DNA of 64,000 bases from Portunus trituberculatus. Lineage: Eukaryota; Arthropoda; Malacostraca; Decapoda; Portunidae. A model generated the notes under the pieces. That model saw only the letters and a program-made list of their open reading frames with translations. It searched no databases and had not been told where the DNA came from. The stretch lies in contig NC_059259.1 of the NCBI RefSeq assembly GCF_017591435.1, forward strand, positions 1,499,332-1,563,331, written 5' to 3'. Below, piece by piece: positions 31,850-42,653 of the stretch. Numbering within the stretch: position 1 is the stretch's first letter; each line of letters opens with the position of its first letter. Both the position numbers and the translations under genes were made by a program.

Positions 31850-32835
31850 GTGTCTGTGATTAATGATATGGAAGACAATTTGCCACCCCCAGACACTTAC
31901 TGCTCGGTATGCAACCAGCAATGCTTATTAGAGTGCTTAAAAAGTGCAAAGTGTAAATCCTATGTGCATACAGATTGTTCAAAACTCCCAGTATACGCCA
32001 TTGTGAATTTTTTCAAGACCAGAATTCAATTCACGTGCTTATCTTGTGTAAGAAACCTCCAAGACGACTCAGTGTTTACCTTAATACATACCCTACTAGA
32101 AAACGAAAAGGAAAAGAGTGTTGCAAAGTGATCCCGAAAATGAAAATGGTGATGATAACTCAAAAGTTATTACCGATGAGCAAGGTGAACCCCGAGAATC
32201 GGACCCTAACTTGGAAGTGTGTCGTGACGGTCAGAAACATCCAAAAGCCAAACAAGGCATAAATAATGGCAGTGGTCAGCCGGTTGTTGTGTGTAATTTC
32301 TATAAACAATACCGCTGCAAGTTTGGCTTAATTGGTCGTGATTGCCCATTTGCGCCCCCAAAATTGTGTTTTAGATATAAAACAAATGGATTACACCCAG
32401 TGAAAGGATGCAAAAAGGGTAATAAGTGTACCTATTTCCACCCTTCCATTTGCTACGGTTCGAACACGAAGCGTGAATGCCTGAACCTAGAGTGTAAAAG
32501 ACTTCATTTAAAGGGGACTCGCCGTTACCTATTCTTGGAACAGCAGCAGCAACCCCCACCTAAACAAGCGACCCTACCATCCCATCCAACTACTGCCTGC
32601 CTGTCTGCTCCACCTCGACTTGACACAGGGGAGCTACCTCCTCAGCCAATTCAGACCCTAAACCATCATAATGAATCGGTTTCTTTTTTAGTGCAACAGA
32701 TACAGCAAATACAACACACACAACAGCAAATAATGAATGCTCTAAAGCTAGTTCCATGGCAGGGAGGCTTCCCCCCTTACACAATGGTCAACACAACAGT
32801 TTCCACAATATCTAGGCCCCACGCAAACCCCCTAC
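31850..32835 (+). pseudogene. LINE-D ORF1 with PHD-like and CCCH zinc fingers
   Basis: First ORF starts in the MSVINDMEDNLPPP context and carries a PHD-like Cys/His cluster: CSVCNQQC, CKSYVHTDC, then FTCLSCV (31,897-32,050). A one-base overlap or frameshift near 32,120 leads to a second frame with CCCH-type fingers: CNFYKQYRCKFGLIGRDC, GCKKGNKCTYFH (C-x5-C-x3-H, about 32,410-32,445) and CLNLECKRLH. A Gln-rich stretch follows (32,540-32,760). PHD-containing ORF1 proteins are known in CR1-type LINEs; the CCCH array is less usual. It reads on into the endonuclease without a stop. Confidence 0.85.
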
Positions 32836-35793
32836 ATAAAGTAATTATGTTTGATATTGAGGGCATTTTACCATCTAAATTTAAAGCTAAACTACAGTTG
32901 CTTTCTGAATTAGCACAAGAAGAAAGGGCCCTTATCATAGCTCTTACCGAGTCACACTTGTCAGAAAATATAAAAGAAGCTGAAGTTACAATTCCGAACT
33001 ATGTATTGTTTCGAACTGACAGATCGGATCAAAGAAGAAAAGGCGGTGCTATCACATACATACATAGCCAGTTAGCAGCCTCTACTGTAATGCTTTTTGT
33101 CTAAATCAAACTCTTACACGGAAGCTCAAATATTGCACATACAAGATTTGAAATATGATGCTTATAAACATATATCGCCCTCCTGCATGTCCTACCACAA
33201 AGTTTCTTGAACCACTCAAGAGAATCCAAAGTGTACTACAGAATTTTCCTTCACCAATGCCTATAATCATGTTTACAGGAGACCTAAATTTCTCCCTTAT
33301 AAACTGGGATTCAGAGACGGTCTATAGTGGAGCAGCAGACATGCGAATCCAAGCTGATGCAGTATTGAATCCTGGCAGCAGAATTCTGTCTCAACCAATA
33401 TATCACTACTCCTACTAGAGGCAATAATATACTTGACATTGTTATGACCAATGATGACCAACTTACACATGATTACAGTGTTGAAGAAACACACCTATCA
33501 GACCACAAAGTTGCAAACAAATATAAACAAGGATGATCACCTAAACAAGGGCAACACAGCAACGGATATAATTCCTGGTTTTAACCAACTCAGCTTCTTC
33601 AGTGAATCTGTGTCCTGGGAAAAAATCAAGAGTGATCTCGGGGAGGTTGATTGGCATGAACTCATGCGAGACTCAGATTGTGAAACACAATATAACTTAA
33701 TACTATCCACATGTTTACAGATCTCTAGCAGATACGTTCCTCTGAGGCGCAAAGTTAACAAGCAGCGTATACCACGAGATTGTAAGATCCTGATGAGGAA
33801 ACGTACTAAATTACGAAAAAACTGAAACACACTACAAATATGTCAACCAGACTCAAGATTGCAAGCAATGTTGAAGTTATTGAAGAGAAGCTGAAAATTT
33901 CTGTTGATACCGAAAATGAAAGCAGAGAATCACTAGCCGTGTCACGTATAAAGACTAACCCTAAATTCTTCTATAAATACGCCAGGACAAAATCCAAGGT
34001 GAAAGCTGAGTTGGACCATTGAAAGATGAGCAGGGTCATCTCATAAAAGATCCACAAGAGATTGCAGAGCTACTAAAACTGAAATATGAGGATGTGTTTA
34101 GTGTCCCTTCTGAAGAGAAGATTATCCTCTCATCTAGAGACTTTTTTGCGAGTGACACGGAAACTTCACCGAATCTGACAAACATTAATTTCACAGAGAA
34201 TGACATAATAGAAGCAATTAAGGATATTGGTAATAATGCAACAACCGGCCAAGATCAATTTCCTACTCTACTCCTTAAAAAGTGTGATAAAGAGCTAAGC
34301 ATCCCCTTGTGTATATTCTACAGAAATTCTCTGGATTGTAGACAAATTCCAAAACAGCTTAAAAATGCAAGGATAACACCAGTGTATAAAGGGGGCCCGA
34401 GATCGGACCCAAACAACTATCGTCCCATAGCCTTGACATCCCATATTATAAAAGTTTTTGAAAAGTTACTAGTGAAAGGCATGTCATCATACCTTGAAGA
34501 AAACAACAAATTAAATCAAGACCAATATGGTTTTCGTGCAGGCCGTTCATGCCTTGCACAACTCCTTGCCCATCATGAAAAAATACTAGCAGCACTAGAA
34601 CATAAAAGAAACATAGACGTCATATACTTAGATTTCGCCAAAGCTTATGACAAAGTTGATCATGGCATCTTGCTTCATAAAATCAAAGATATGGGCATAT
34701 GTGGAAAAATTGGTGTTTGGCTACATTGCTTCCTCACTGACCGTGAACAAACAGTTTCTGTTGGGGGATGCTGTTACCCAGTCATCTGTAGTCATCAGTG
34801 GGGTACCTCAAGGCTCAGTCCTTTGGCCCTTGCTTTTCCTCATCCACATAACAGACATCAATCAACACGTTCACTACTCCTCTGTTGCATCCTTTGCAGA
34901 CGACACCCGGGTACTAAAGGAGGTAACTTCAAAATTTGAAGCGACTCAGCTGCAGGCAGACCTCTCCGCTTTATATCAATGGGCAAGTGACATGTCCTTC
35001 AACAATAATAAATTTGAACACATGAGTTACACACAAGGTGTAAATAATATTATACATGTTTATGCAGCACAAGATGGCTCTAATATTGACTCCAAAGAAT
35101 GCATACGAGACCTTGGTATTACCCTTACCTGTGATGGCAGTTTTACCAATCACATAACTAATGTGACAAAAAAAAAGCGAGAGGCCAGGCAGGTTGGATC
35201 CTGCGCACCTTTATAACAAGAGACGCCTTACCTATGTTGACACTATAAAACATTCGTACTGCCACAGTTGGAGTATTTTTGTCAGCTCTGGTCCCCATGG
35301 AAAGTGTGAAATACAATCACTAGAGGCTGTTCAGCGAAACTTTACAAGTAAGATCACAACTATCAAACACTTGAACTACTAGGAAAGACTACAAAAACTC
35401 GATTTATTCTCCTTAGAAAGACGCAGGGAACGGTATGCCATCATTTACATATACAAAATTATAACTGGCCATATCATAAACAACCTCAATATAAGAACAT
35501 TTATAAACCAACGACTGGGACGATTTTGCCAAGGGGATCGACCGAACCCCAGAGCGGCCACAAATATAAAAACACATAAGGAGAACGCTTTTGGGACAAG
35601 AGGACCTTTGCTCTTCAACGCTCTACCAAGGCACCTACGCGACTCAAACATCAGCCCGGACCAGTTCAAACAATCTAGACAAGTTTCTTCGTTCGGTACC
35701 AGACCAACCCAAGTTGCCGCACTACCCCATTCGTGCTGCCAGCAATAGCATCACTGACCAGCTGGCGCTACAACGAGCAGACGGCATCTACTA
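32836..35793 (+). pseudogene. LINE-D ORF2 (APE endonuclease and reverse transcriptase, CR1-like)
   Basis: Endonuclease: MFDIEGILPSKFKAKL, Glu in LIIALTESHLSE, MFTGDLNFSLINWD (about 33,270-33,313) and HLSDHKVA (about 33,490). RT: PVYKGGPRSDPNNYRPIAL (34,380-34,435), DQYGFRAGRSCLAQL, VIYLDFAKAYDKVDH (motif A), VISGVPQGSVLWPLLF and the intact active site SFADDTRVL (about 34,890-34,915). C-terminal GTRGPL-type tail and FKQSLDKFLRSVP-like end in mixed frames to 35,793. Frameshifts or stops at about 33,100, 33,420, 34,020, 34,780 and 35,210. This is the most nearly full-length LINE in the window, ending at the (GT)n tract. Confidence 0.92.
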
Positions 35794-35862
35794 ATGGCGG
35801 CGCATCACCGTGGCCTTGGGCAGTACTATCTGCTCAAAACTTCGTTCAACAGGTTCAACAGG

Positions 35863-35892
35863 AGTGTGTGTGTGTGTGTGTGTGTGTACGTA

Positions 35893-35950
<58 letters not shown>

Positions 35951-35981
35951 TATGTATGTGTGTGTGTGTGTGTGTGTATGT
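35863..35981. repeat. (GT)n with duplicated GTACGTATGTAT interruption
   Basis: GT tract with the same interruption (GTGTACGTATGTATGTG) at about 35,885 and 35,945, indicating internal duplication. Confidence 0.95.
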
Positions 35982-35984
35982 AAT

Positions 35985-36085
35985 TCACTGTTTGATCTGC
36001 TGCAGTCTCTGACGAGACAGCCAGACGTTACCCTACGGAACGAGCTCAGAGCTCATTATTTCCCGTGTGGTGGTGTGTGCCTGGT
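35985..36085 (-). repeat. dispersed short repeat (probable SINE 3' part)
   Basis: TTTGATCTGCTGCAGTCTCT through GAGCTCAGAGCTCATTATTT also occurs at 39,179-39,245. In decapods this sequence is, to my recollection, one end of a tRNA-derived SINE; the tRNA-like head is not present here. Confidence 0.65.
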
Positions 36086-36374
36086 CTATACTTTTCTGTC
36101 TTGGTGTTTGTTTACTTTGTTTACTTATTTATTTTTCATTTTGTCCTTGAATGAGTGAGAGAAGACAAAGGGGTGACTGGAAAAAGCAAATGAAGAAAAA
36201 ATTATAGAAAAAAAGTAAGAATGAGAAGATAATAAAAAACGTATAAAGACAGAAGAAACATGAAGAGAACAAATAAATAAAAAGAAAGCGAAAATTTTAA
36301 TCCGTAAAAAAAGCGAAATTAAGAGTATCATCGAAAAACTAAGGAAACATACAAGGATAAAAATGTAATTAACG

Positions 36375-36378
<4 letters not shown>
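36086..36378. other. AT-rich sequence, no gene
   Basis: A-rich on the plus strand; nothing supportable. Confidence 0.5.

Positions 36379-36431
<53 letters not shown>
36379..36431. repeat. (GA)n microsatellite
   Basis: GA tract leading directly into the minisatellite. Confidence 0.97.
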
Positions 36432-36432
<1 letters not shown>

Positions 36433-36695
36433 GCGAAGATAAATTCTAGTGAAGGACGCGAAAATAATTTCTAGTGAAAGGAGACGCGAAAATAATTTCT
36501 AGTGAAGGGAGACGCGAAAATAAATTCTAGTGGAGAGACGCTAAAATAGATTCTAGTGAAGAGACGCGAAAATAATTTCTAGTGAAGGGAGACGAGAAAA
36601 TAAATTCTAGTGAAGAGACGCGAAAATAAATTCTAGTGAAAAGACGCGAAAATAAATTCTAGTGAAGAGAGACGCGAAAATAAATTCTAGTGAAT
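36432..36695 (+). repeat. minisatellite, unit about 25-29 bp
   Basis: About ten head-to-tail copies of GACGCGAAAATAAATTCTAG followed by TGAA and a variable GGGA/GAGA linker. The linker seems derived from the adjacent GA tract. Confidence 0.95.
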
Positions 36696-36710
36696 ATATA
36701 AACGGCTGCT

Positions 36711-37140
36711 CAACACCCAAACTTATGATATGCTGCTGCTGTCTGTCTGGCACTGTGTAAAGACGTCTTTGGGCCGAGAATTGTGACAGCGAAACATAAG
36801 AGAGGGTGTTGTGTTGGTGAAGATATGAAGGAGCGAATGACCGAATGGTGCTTAGTGGTAGTTGGCTCGTTAATTACCTACTCTATACTGTATACTCAAC
36901 ACCCAAACTTATGAGAAGCTGTTCGTAACTGTGTAAAGATGTCTTTGGAGAATTGTAGACAGCGAAACATGAGAGGGTGTTGTGTTGGTGAGGAATGATT
37001 TTAAAGAGCGAATGAGCGAATGGTGCTTAGTTGTTGTTATATAGTTCATTAGTTACCAGTTATACTTAACACCCAGACTTATGAGAAGCTGTTTGGAGCT
37101 GTGTGAAGACGTCTTTTTGACTCGAGCCAGCTGATTCAGA
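36711..37140 (+). repeat. satellite-like tandem repeat, unit about 170-186 bp
   Basis: Units start at 36,711, 36,897 and 37,067 with CAACACCCAAACTTATGA. The first two are complete and share GTGTAAAGACGTCTTTG, GACAGCGAAACAT, GAGGGTGTTGTGTTGGTGA and GCGAATGGTGCTTAG; the third stops after about 60 bp. Confidence 0.93.
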
Positions 37141-37645
37141 TCGTAGTAATACGTCGCTATCAAATGACAGCCTCTTAAAAATACATATTTATTCGTTAGT
37201 TTTTTTTTTTTTTTCTTTTTTTTCCTTGGTTAGCTATTTATTGTTGTTTATCCAGCTCCCGGTACAGTATAATAAAGACATAATTTGTTTAGTATTAAAG
37301 GTTTATTGAGTATGTCTACCAGATACACACATACATAGATATATACATAATTCCGTACATATACAGTACAAACAAATATTCAAAATGAGCCACCAGCTCG
37401 CCGCCGGTGTCGTGGCAAGATGAGCTGCTCGCCATCTTCCGGACTGCGGGAAGGGCCGATTCGGTGTGCAGCGAATGGAATCAATGGTCATTTTGCAGCG
37501 GGATCACCAACGCATAGTTCTGCAGGGGAGATTAGAACGAGGATTACAGGGGAGACTAAAGCGAGTGGGAGTGGCTAGGTGTCGGATTTCAGTGGGAGAA
37601 AGACTGGGAGAGTGGGAATTAAAGAGAAAAACAAGGAGGAAAATT

Positions 37646-37650
<5 letters not shown>
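37141..37650. other. no clear feature
   Basis: Contains a T-rich stretch at 37,200-37,227 and an Arg-rich open frame at 37,466-37,650 with no known family that runs into a GA tract. Confidence 0.5.
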
Positions 37651-37721
<71 letters not shown>

Positions 37722-37738
37722 AGCAGCAGCAGCAGCAG
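37651..37738. repeat. (GA)n followed by (CAG)n
   Basis: GA tract 37,651-37,720 and six CAG triplets after it. Confidence 0.97.
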
Positions 37739-37806
37739 GGTGGACATGACACTATCACAGCTAGATAAGGAGCCTCCAGGGCCAGGCGCCGCCACTCACT
37801 GACGGG

Positions 37807-38222
37807 TACCATCACCGTTACCATCATCATTACCATTACCATCATTATTACCATTACCATCACTATTACTAACACCATTACCATTACCATCATTATTACC
37901 ATTACCATCACCATTACTAACACCATTACCATCATCATTACCATTACCATCATTATTACCATTACCATCACTATTACTAACACCATTACCATTACCATCA
38001 TTATTACCATTACCATCACCATTACTAACACCATTACCATCACCATTACTAACACCATTACCATTACCATCACCATTACCATCACCATCATCATTACCAT
38101 TACCATCATTATTACCATTACCATCACCATTACTAACACCATTACCATCATCATTACCATTACCATCATTATTACCATTACCATCACTATTACTAACACC
38201 ATTACCATTACCATCACTATGA
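37807..38222. repeat. (ACCATT/ACCATC)n tandem array with higher-order units
   Basis: Hexamers ACCATT, ACCATC and ATTATT and the spacer ATTACTAACACC recur in a nested order, giving larger blocks about 40-80 bp long that repeat several times. Antisense translation gives meaningless Gly/Asn/Asp repeats. Confidence 0.95.
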
Positions 38223-38459
38223 GGGAATGCCGAAAGGAACTTTACTTCACAGGGAAAGACAGTGTAACTAGCATGCTTTAAACACAGTGTAACTAGCATG
38301 CTCTACTCGTTATTCATTTTCCTTTCTACATCTTGTTTTATTCCCATTTCCTCCATTCATCATCCATTTCCATTATATCCTATTCTTTTCCATTTCTTCC
38401 ATTTATTATCCATTTCCTTTCTATCTCCTGTTTTTATATCACATTTCCTCCAGTGTTTG

Positions 38460-38520
<61 letters not shown>

Positions 38521-38791
38521 AACACACGCATGGATCTTTAACTCTAAGTTTACAAGAAAAAAAAAAAAAAGACAATTTCACAATAACTATTTACACTGTA
38601 CAAACTTTCTTTACATAAAGACACTTTATTTTCTTAAAACTATTTACATCAGAAGGACTTGTAAGACTAGTCGCCCTGAGGAGTAATGAGATACGTACTG
38701 TGCTTTTGACAAATCAGATTTGTTTTTTATATGAAGGGACTCTGATAAAAAAAATTTTTAAATTAAAATATGATCATGATCAAAAGAAAGA
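38223..38791. other. no gene; 22-bp direct repeat and (GA)n
   Basis: ACAGTGTAACTAGCATGCT occurs twice at about 38,259 and 38,284. (GA)n at 38,464-38,517. An A tract lies at 38,556-38,570. Confidence 0.7.
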
Positions 38792-39058
38792 ATGGTTCAA
38801 GCAAATGGTCAAAGGATTAAGTGTGACAAGATCAACAATGCTGAACATGCCTTGAAGGCAGGTAAGAATACAGGTGGTGTGGTGAGCTGGCAGCTACAGG
38901 CCATGGAGGATGTTCAATGATGCATTCACAAGACAGTCAAGATGAGAGATGAACACTGTCAACTCCTAGAGCAACAGGGACATCTTAAAGTTCTTATTCA
39001 TGTTGTGGAATTACATGAGAATTTGCTTAAGCTGGAATTACTACGTTGTGAATACTAG
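38792..39058 (+). pseudogene. unidentified degenerate reading frame
   Basis: An 89-codon frame from ATG to TAG with one internal TGA. The peptide looks protein-like rather than low complexity: QRIKCDKINNAEHALKAGKN, then MRDEHCQLLEQQGHLKVLIH and ELHENLLKLELLRC, suggesting a helical segment. No family is recognised. It could be a decayed transposon or host exon; confidence that it ever coded is low. Confidence 0.3.
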
Positions 39059-39176
39059 TACATATTCATACAAAAAAAAATAAACTAAAAAAATCATAAT
39101 AAATAAATAAATCACTATTTTTCTAAGTAAATAAAGATAAATTGTCAAAAATTCTAGTCAAGTTACAAACATGATG

Positions 39177-39255
39177 ACTGTTTGATCTGCTGCAGTCTCT
39201 GAAGACAGCCAGATTACCACAGCGAGCTCAGAGCTCATTATTTCGATCTTGGGAT
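39177..39255 (-). repeat. second copy of the dispersed short repeat
   Basis: Matches 35,988-36,060 with small deletions (GATCTGCTGCAGTCTCTGA, GAGCTCAGAGCTCATTATTT). Followed by (TC)n at 39,259-39,282 and (GT)n at 39,290-39,310. Confidence 0.7.
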
Positions 39256-39310
39256 AGGTCTCTCTCTCTCTCTCTCTCTCTCTTCAAGTGTGTGTGTGTG
39301 TGTGTGTGTG

Positions 39311-39892
39311 CACGTGTGTAGCAGCATCTCAGTATTTCCAGTATCTCCTTTATCTGGGACTTGAATTTAACCCCACCACAGTGTTTGACTCAGTGACCAG
39401 CTTCACTATAGCACAACATATCTGCTCTTGTAGTATCAAGTCAGTACCAAGAGTAAAAGTTGTGTAATTTTGAGCCTTCCTCCCATTAACTATCTATAAA
39501 CCCTGGCACCCTACCACCAACACTCTGCCTACTGGCGAGAGTTACATAATTCATAGTGATATTACATACATACATAGTACTATACACATTAACATACTGA
39601 TATCATGTATTGTATTGCACTTCAAAAAAAGGGTAATTTCAAATGTGAATTGTTGATATTGCAATAAAAAGGGCTTAACGACAAGCTGGACTGCAAAATC
39701 TGAATACTAATGTGGGTGGACTGTTCAGGAGATGGAAATATATCAGAACAAGTGTCCCACCAGCACTGAGTGAGTGAGTGAGTGACTGGTGATGCTGTTG
39801 TTTATCTGCTCTGTAATGCAAAGGAGTGTGTGGTGCTTCTTCTTGGCCACCCCATGTGGGATTCATTCCTGAGCAAAATGACATAAAAAAAT
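39311..39892. other. no recognisable feature
   Basis: AT-rich; GAGT repeats at 39,767-39,782. Nothing supportable. Confidence 0.5.
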
Positions 39893-40165
<273 letters not shown>

Positions 40166-40502
40166 ATGATGATAATATCAATAACAATACATCTAGCAAT
40201 GAATAAACAGAATAATAGAAACAAAAATATAAACAGAAAATATGAAATATAAGGAACATTAATTACAAGTTTAAAAATAACTACAGATAAATCATTCACA
40301 AAAAAAGGATCTCATGATATATGCAATGACACCACACGTAACACTTCATTCCACACACACCACCACTCCCTCACTCGTCCTGTCACTCCCAAAAGTCCAC
40401 ACCACACTCTGATACGCTTCACAACTCACTGATTCAATCCACCATTCCTTGAAGCACCCCACTACTTCCCGAGTCCCTCAACCACTTGCTGACTCACTCC
40501 AC
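40166..40502 (-). other. probable distal NDUFAF3 3' flank
   Basis: CACTCC-rich sequence similar in character to 41,620-41,740; the two are separated by a DNA transposon (40,505-41,616). Possibly 3' UTR or flank of the minus-strand gene. Confidence 0.35.
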
Positions 40503-41618
40503 TACTGTATATGCTGGAGTATAACATGTGTTCTTTTGGGGTAAATTTTTAGGCTCTTTGATCACTTAACCTAACTAAGTGGAAAGAGGAGATTTGAGTT
40601 TTGGGTTTGTGTGTATCTGGGCCTCATCTTCCTGTTTTTCTGTTTCTGTTTTGTGTTTTATGTTCTGTGATTTATTTATTATTTTTAGTGTGTGTCTTTG
40701 TGTCTTTCTTTTGCGCAATTCCTTTTTTTTTTGTGTGTAATCTTTTTGGTGTAATATTTCTATGTGTGTTTGAAGATTGGTTTGTGTCTGGTTTACTTGG
40801 TTGGTAAGCCATATTTATTTCTCAATAAGGAACTTTTGCTCTAGTATTAATATTATTTTGGTGCCATTATTTTTTTCTATTTTTTTTCCTATGGTTAAGT
40901 GATGCTCGTGATCTTGTTCCTTCTTTTTTATATATGTTCATTTGTTCCTTCGTAAATTCATCCTAATATTTAATTCATTGGCCCTTCTGGCAGTTCAGAT
41001 TCTGTTCATTGCATATTTTGTAAATAAATTTTGACTAAATGATGACATTGTTGTTTTCTGAGGACCCTTGCACCTGGATATGTAGAGATTAATATAATAA
41101 CCCCAGCAAAAGGTAAGAAGAGAGTAAAAAGGTAAGGTAAGCTAGTTGGGATGTGGGGCCTGTGACAATGTACACAATTTATTGGGTGGATGACAGAGCG
41201 GGCTTTTCTCTCTAGAGCTGTCAAATATTTACTGACGGTGTCATGTGTCAATGCACCCAGCCACATTTTCTTAGGCATGTTTTAAAAATTACCTATCTAT
41301 ATTGTTAAATAAAAGCAATAAAGAATACTTGGTTCTTTATATCCTTTAAGTTCTTATATTTCTAGGTACTTGAGTCTGAGTTAACTGTTTATTGGATTAA
41401 TAAAAAAAAAAAGGTGGCTGTATTTTGAAACTGGCAACAGTAGTAGTGAGAGAATGGCCACAGTATGGCTCCTCAGGACCCTTCAGCCAACCATGTGAGC
41501 AACAGCTCCCTCCACCATTTAAGGAGTCGTCTTATATCCAATACTAGCTAAATTTTTCACTAAAAAAATTTGGGGGTCGTCTTATACATGGAATCATCTT
41601 AGTCCAGCATATACAGTA
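40503..41618. mobile_element. DNA transposon with CTGTATATGCTGGA inverted ends and TA duplication
   Basis: Left end TA+CTGTATATGCTGGA (40,505), right end TCCAGCATATACAG+TA (41,616). Exact 14-bp terminal inverted repeats with TA on both sides are typical of Tc1/mariner-pogo elements. The internal GGGGGTCGTCTTATA stretch next to the right end fits Tigger-like families. No transposase frame is evident in 1.1 kb, so it is non-autonomous. Confidence 0.82.
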
Positions 41619-41743
41619 CTCCCTGCATCAATTTTGCACTGCTCAACTACTACTTCCTAAGACAACCCTCCACACCCTAACTCATCACAGAAGTACTTTC
41701 CAAGTCATCCAACCACAGTCTGATTCACTCGTACCACTCACTC

Positions 41744-41911
41744 CTAGTCATCATGTCTGGCCAAGAAGAGAGTCTTGGCATCGCGCTGGGCCCTCAAGTG
41801 ATCATCTATTGTGTTGGCCAGGTTATAGGGAGGGATGAGGCCAGCTGCCACATACCGCCTCTCCTGATTGAGAAAGTTGAAGGTGGTGCAGGCACTTTCT
41901 GTAGGTAGGAT
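41744..41911 (-). CDS. NDUFAF3: NDUFAF3 last coding exon
   Basis: Final exon of the mitochondrial complex I assembly factor 3 (Mth938-like fold). The acceptor CATCACACAG| is at 41,912; the exon starts in phase 0 and reads ILPTESACTTFNFLNQERR, then VAAGLIPPYNLANTID, to a TAG at 41,744-41,746. The CxTFNFL...LIPP pattern is conserved in NDUFAF3. The C-terminal tail of about 25 residues is longer than in the human protein. The protein works with NDUFAF4 on the Q-module in the mitochondrial matrix. Sequence downstream on the minus strand is 3' UTR, followed by a transposon. Confidence 0.9.
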   Translation of the reverse strand: MLPTESACTTFNFLNQERRYVAAGLIPPYNLANTIDDHLRAQRDAKTLFLARHDD

Positions 41912-42027
41912 CTGTGTGATGAAGGAAAATGTTACTGGAAGGCACTTGTGATAAAACAGTATTCTGAAATGCTTTGCTCTCTTACTGCCACTATGTTCAA
42001 AGGCTACAAAGATAATAGCCCAAATTC

Positions 42028-42239
42028 TTAACCCCTTCAGTACTAGGACACATTTTTACCTTGAGTTTTGTGTGTGATTAGACCATTTTATTGACATCAG
42101 GAAGAGTCTATGGAGGTCAGAAGATTAATGGCCAGTCTTCACTATTTTAATCCCCCACATAAATTTCTGAAGCTGTAGAAAATCACCAAATAGTAACTAG
42201 AATGAGTAGGAAAATGAGTCATAGTACTGAAGGGATTAA
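42028..42239. mobile_element. TTAA-flanked MITE (piggyBac type)
   Basis: TTAA+CCCCTTCAGTACTA on the left and TAGTACTGAAGGGA+TTAA on the right: 14-bp inverted ends, 204 bp between the TTAA sites. The TTAA duplication points to piggyBac-type mobilisation, though its ends differ from the piggyBac end at 19,862. It lies about 115 bp inside the intron next to the last NDUFAF3 exon. Confidence 0.88.
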
Positions 42240-42452
42240 GTGTTTCTCCTGTCAGAATGTAGAAATCTTGATAATCTATCACTAGAACCATTAAACATCC
42301 TTGAAGATCCTTATGACTTCAACTACAACTTTTTGAATGTAGTGGAAGTGTGGCTGAGTGTTTTAAAATATTATCCACAATACATATTGAACAATACATA
42401 CACAACACATTCAGATCATGAAAGGAGACTCAGTACTTTCCCAAAAAGGATT

Positions 42453-42483
<31 letters not shown>

Positions 42484-42484
42484 C
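42240..42484. other. intron sequence with (AC)n
   Basis: A 240-bp open frame on the plus strand has no recognised family. (AC)n at 42,454-42,483 abuts the LINE-E 5' end. Confidence 0.5.
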
Positions 42485-42653
42485 GTCGCCGTCGTTGAGA
42501 GAGGACGGCTCGTCTCCGGCTGCGTACAGGAAGAAAGAAAATACCTATGGTATTACAGGGCCCAGGTAACTCTAAGTTTTGATTCCGTAAATGTCCTACT
42601 GTCTCTTAGTGTTGAAAGTGAGTGATATGGAGAGTGATCCCTGAGAGGGGAGT

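Noticed and set aside
36432..36695. Possible CRISPR array
   Set aside because: Repeats are contiguous with only tiny GA-rich linkers and no unique spacers; the context is eukaryotic. It is a minisatellite.
37504..38299. Gly/Asn/Asp and Met/Val repeat proteins on the minus strand
   Set aside because: Translation of the ACCATT tandem array; no codon bias or homologue.
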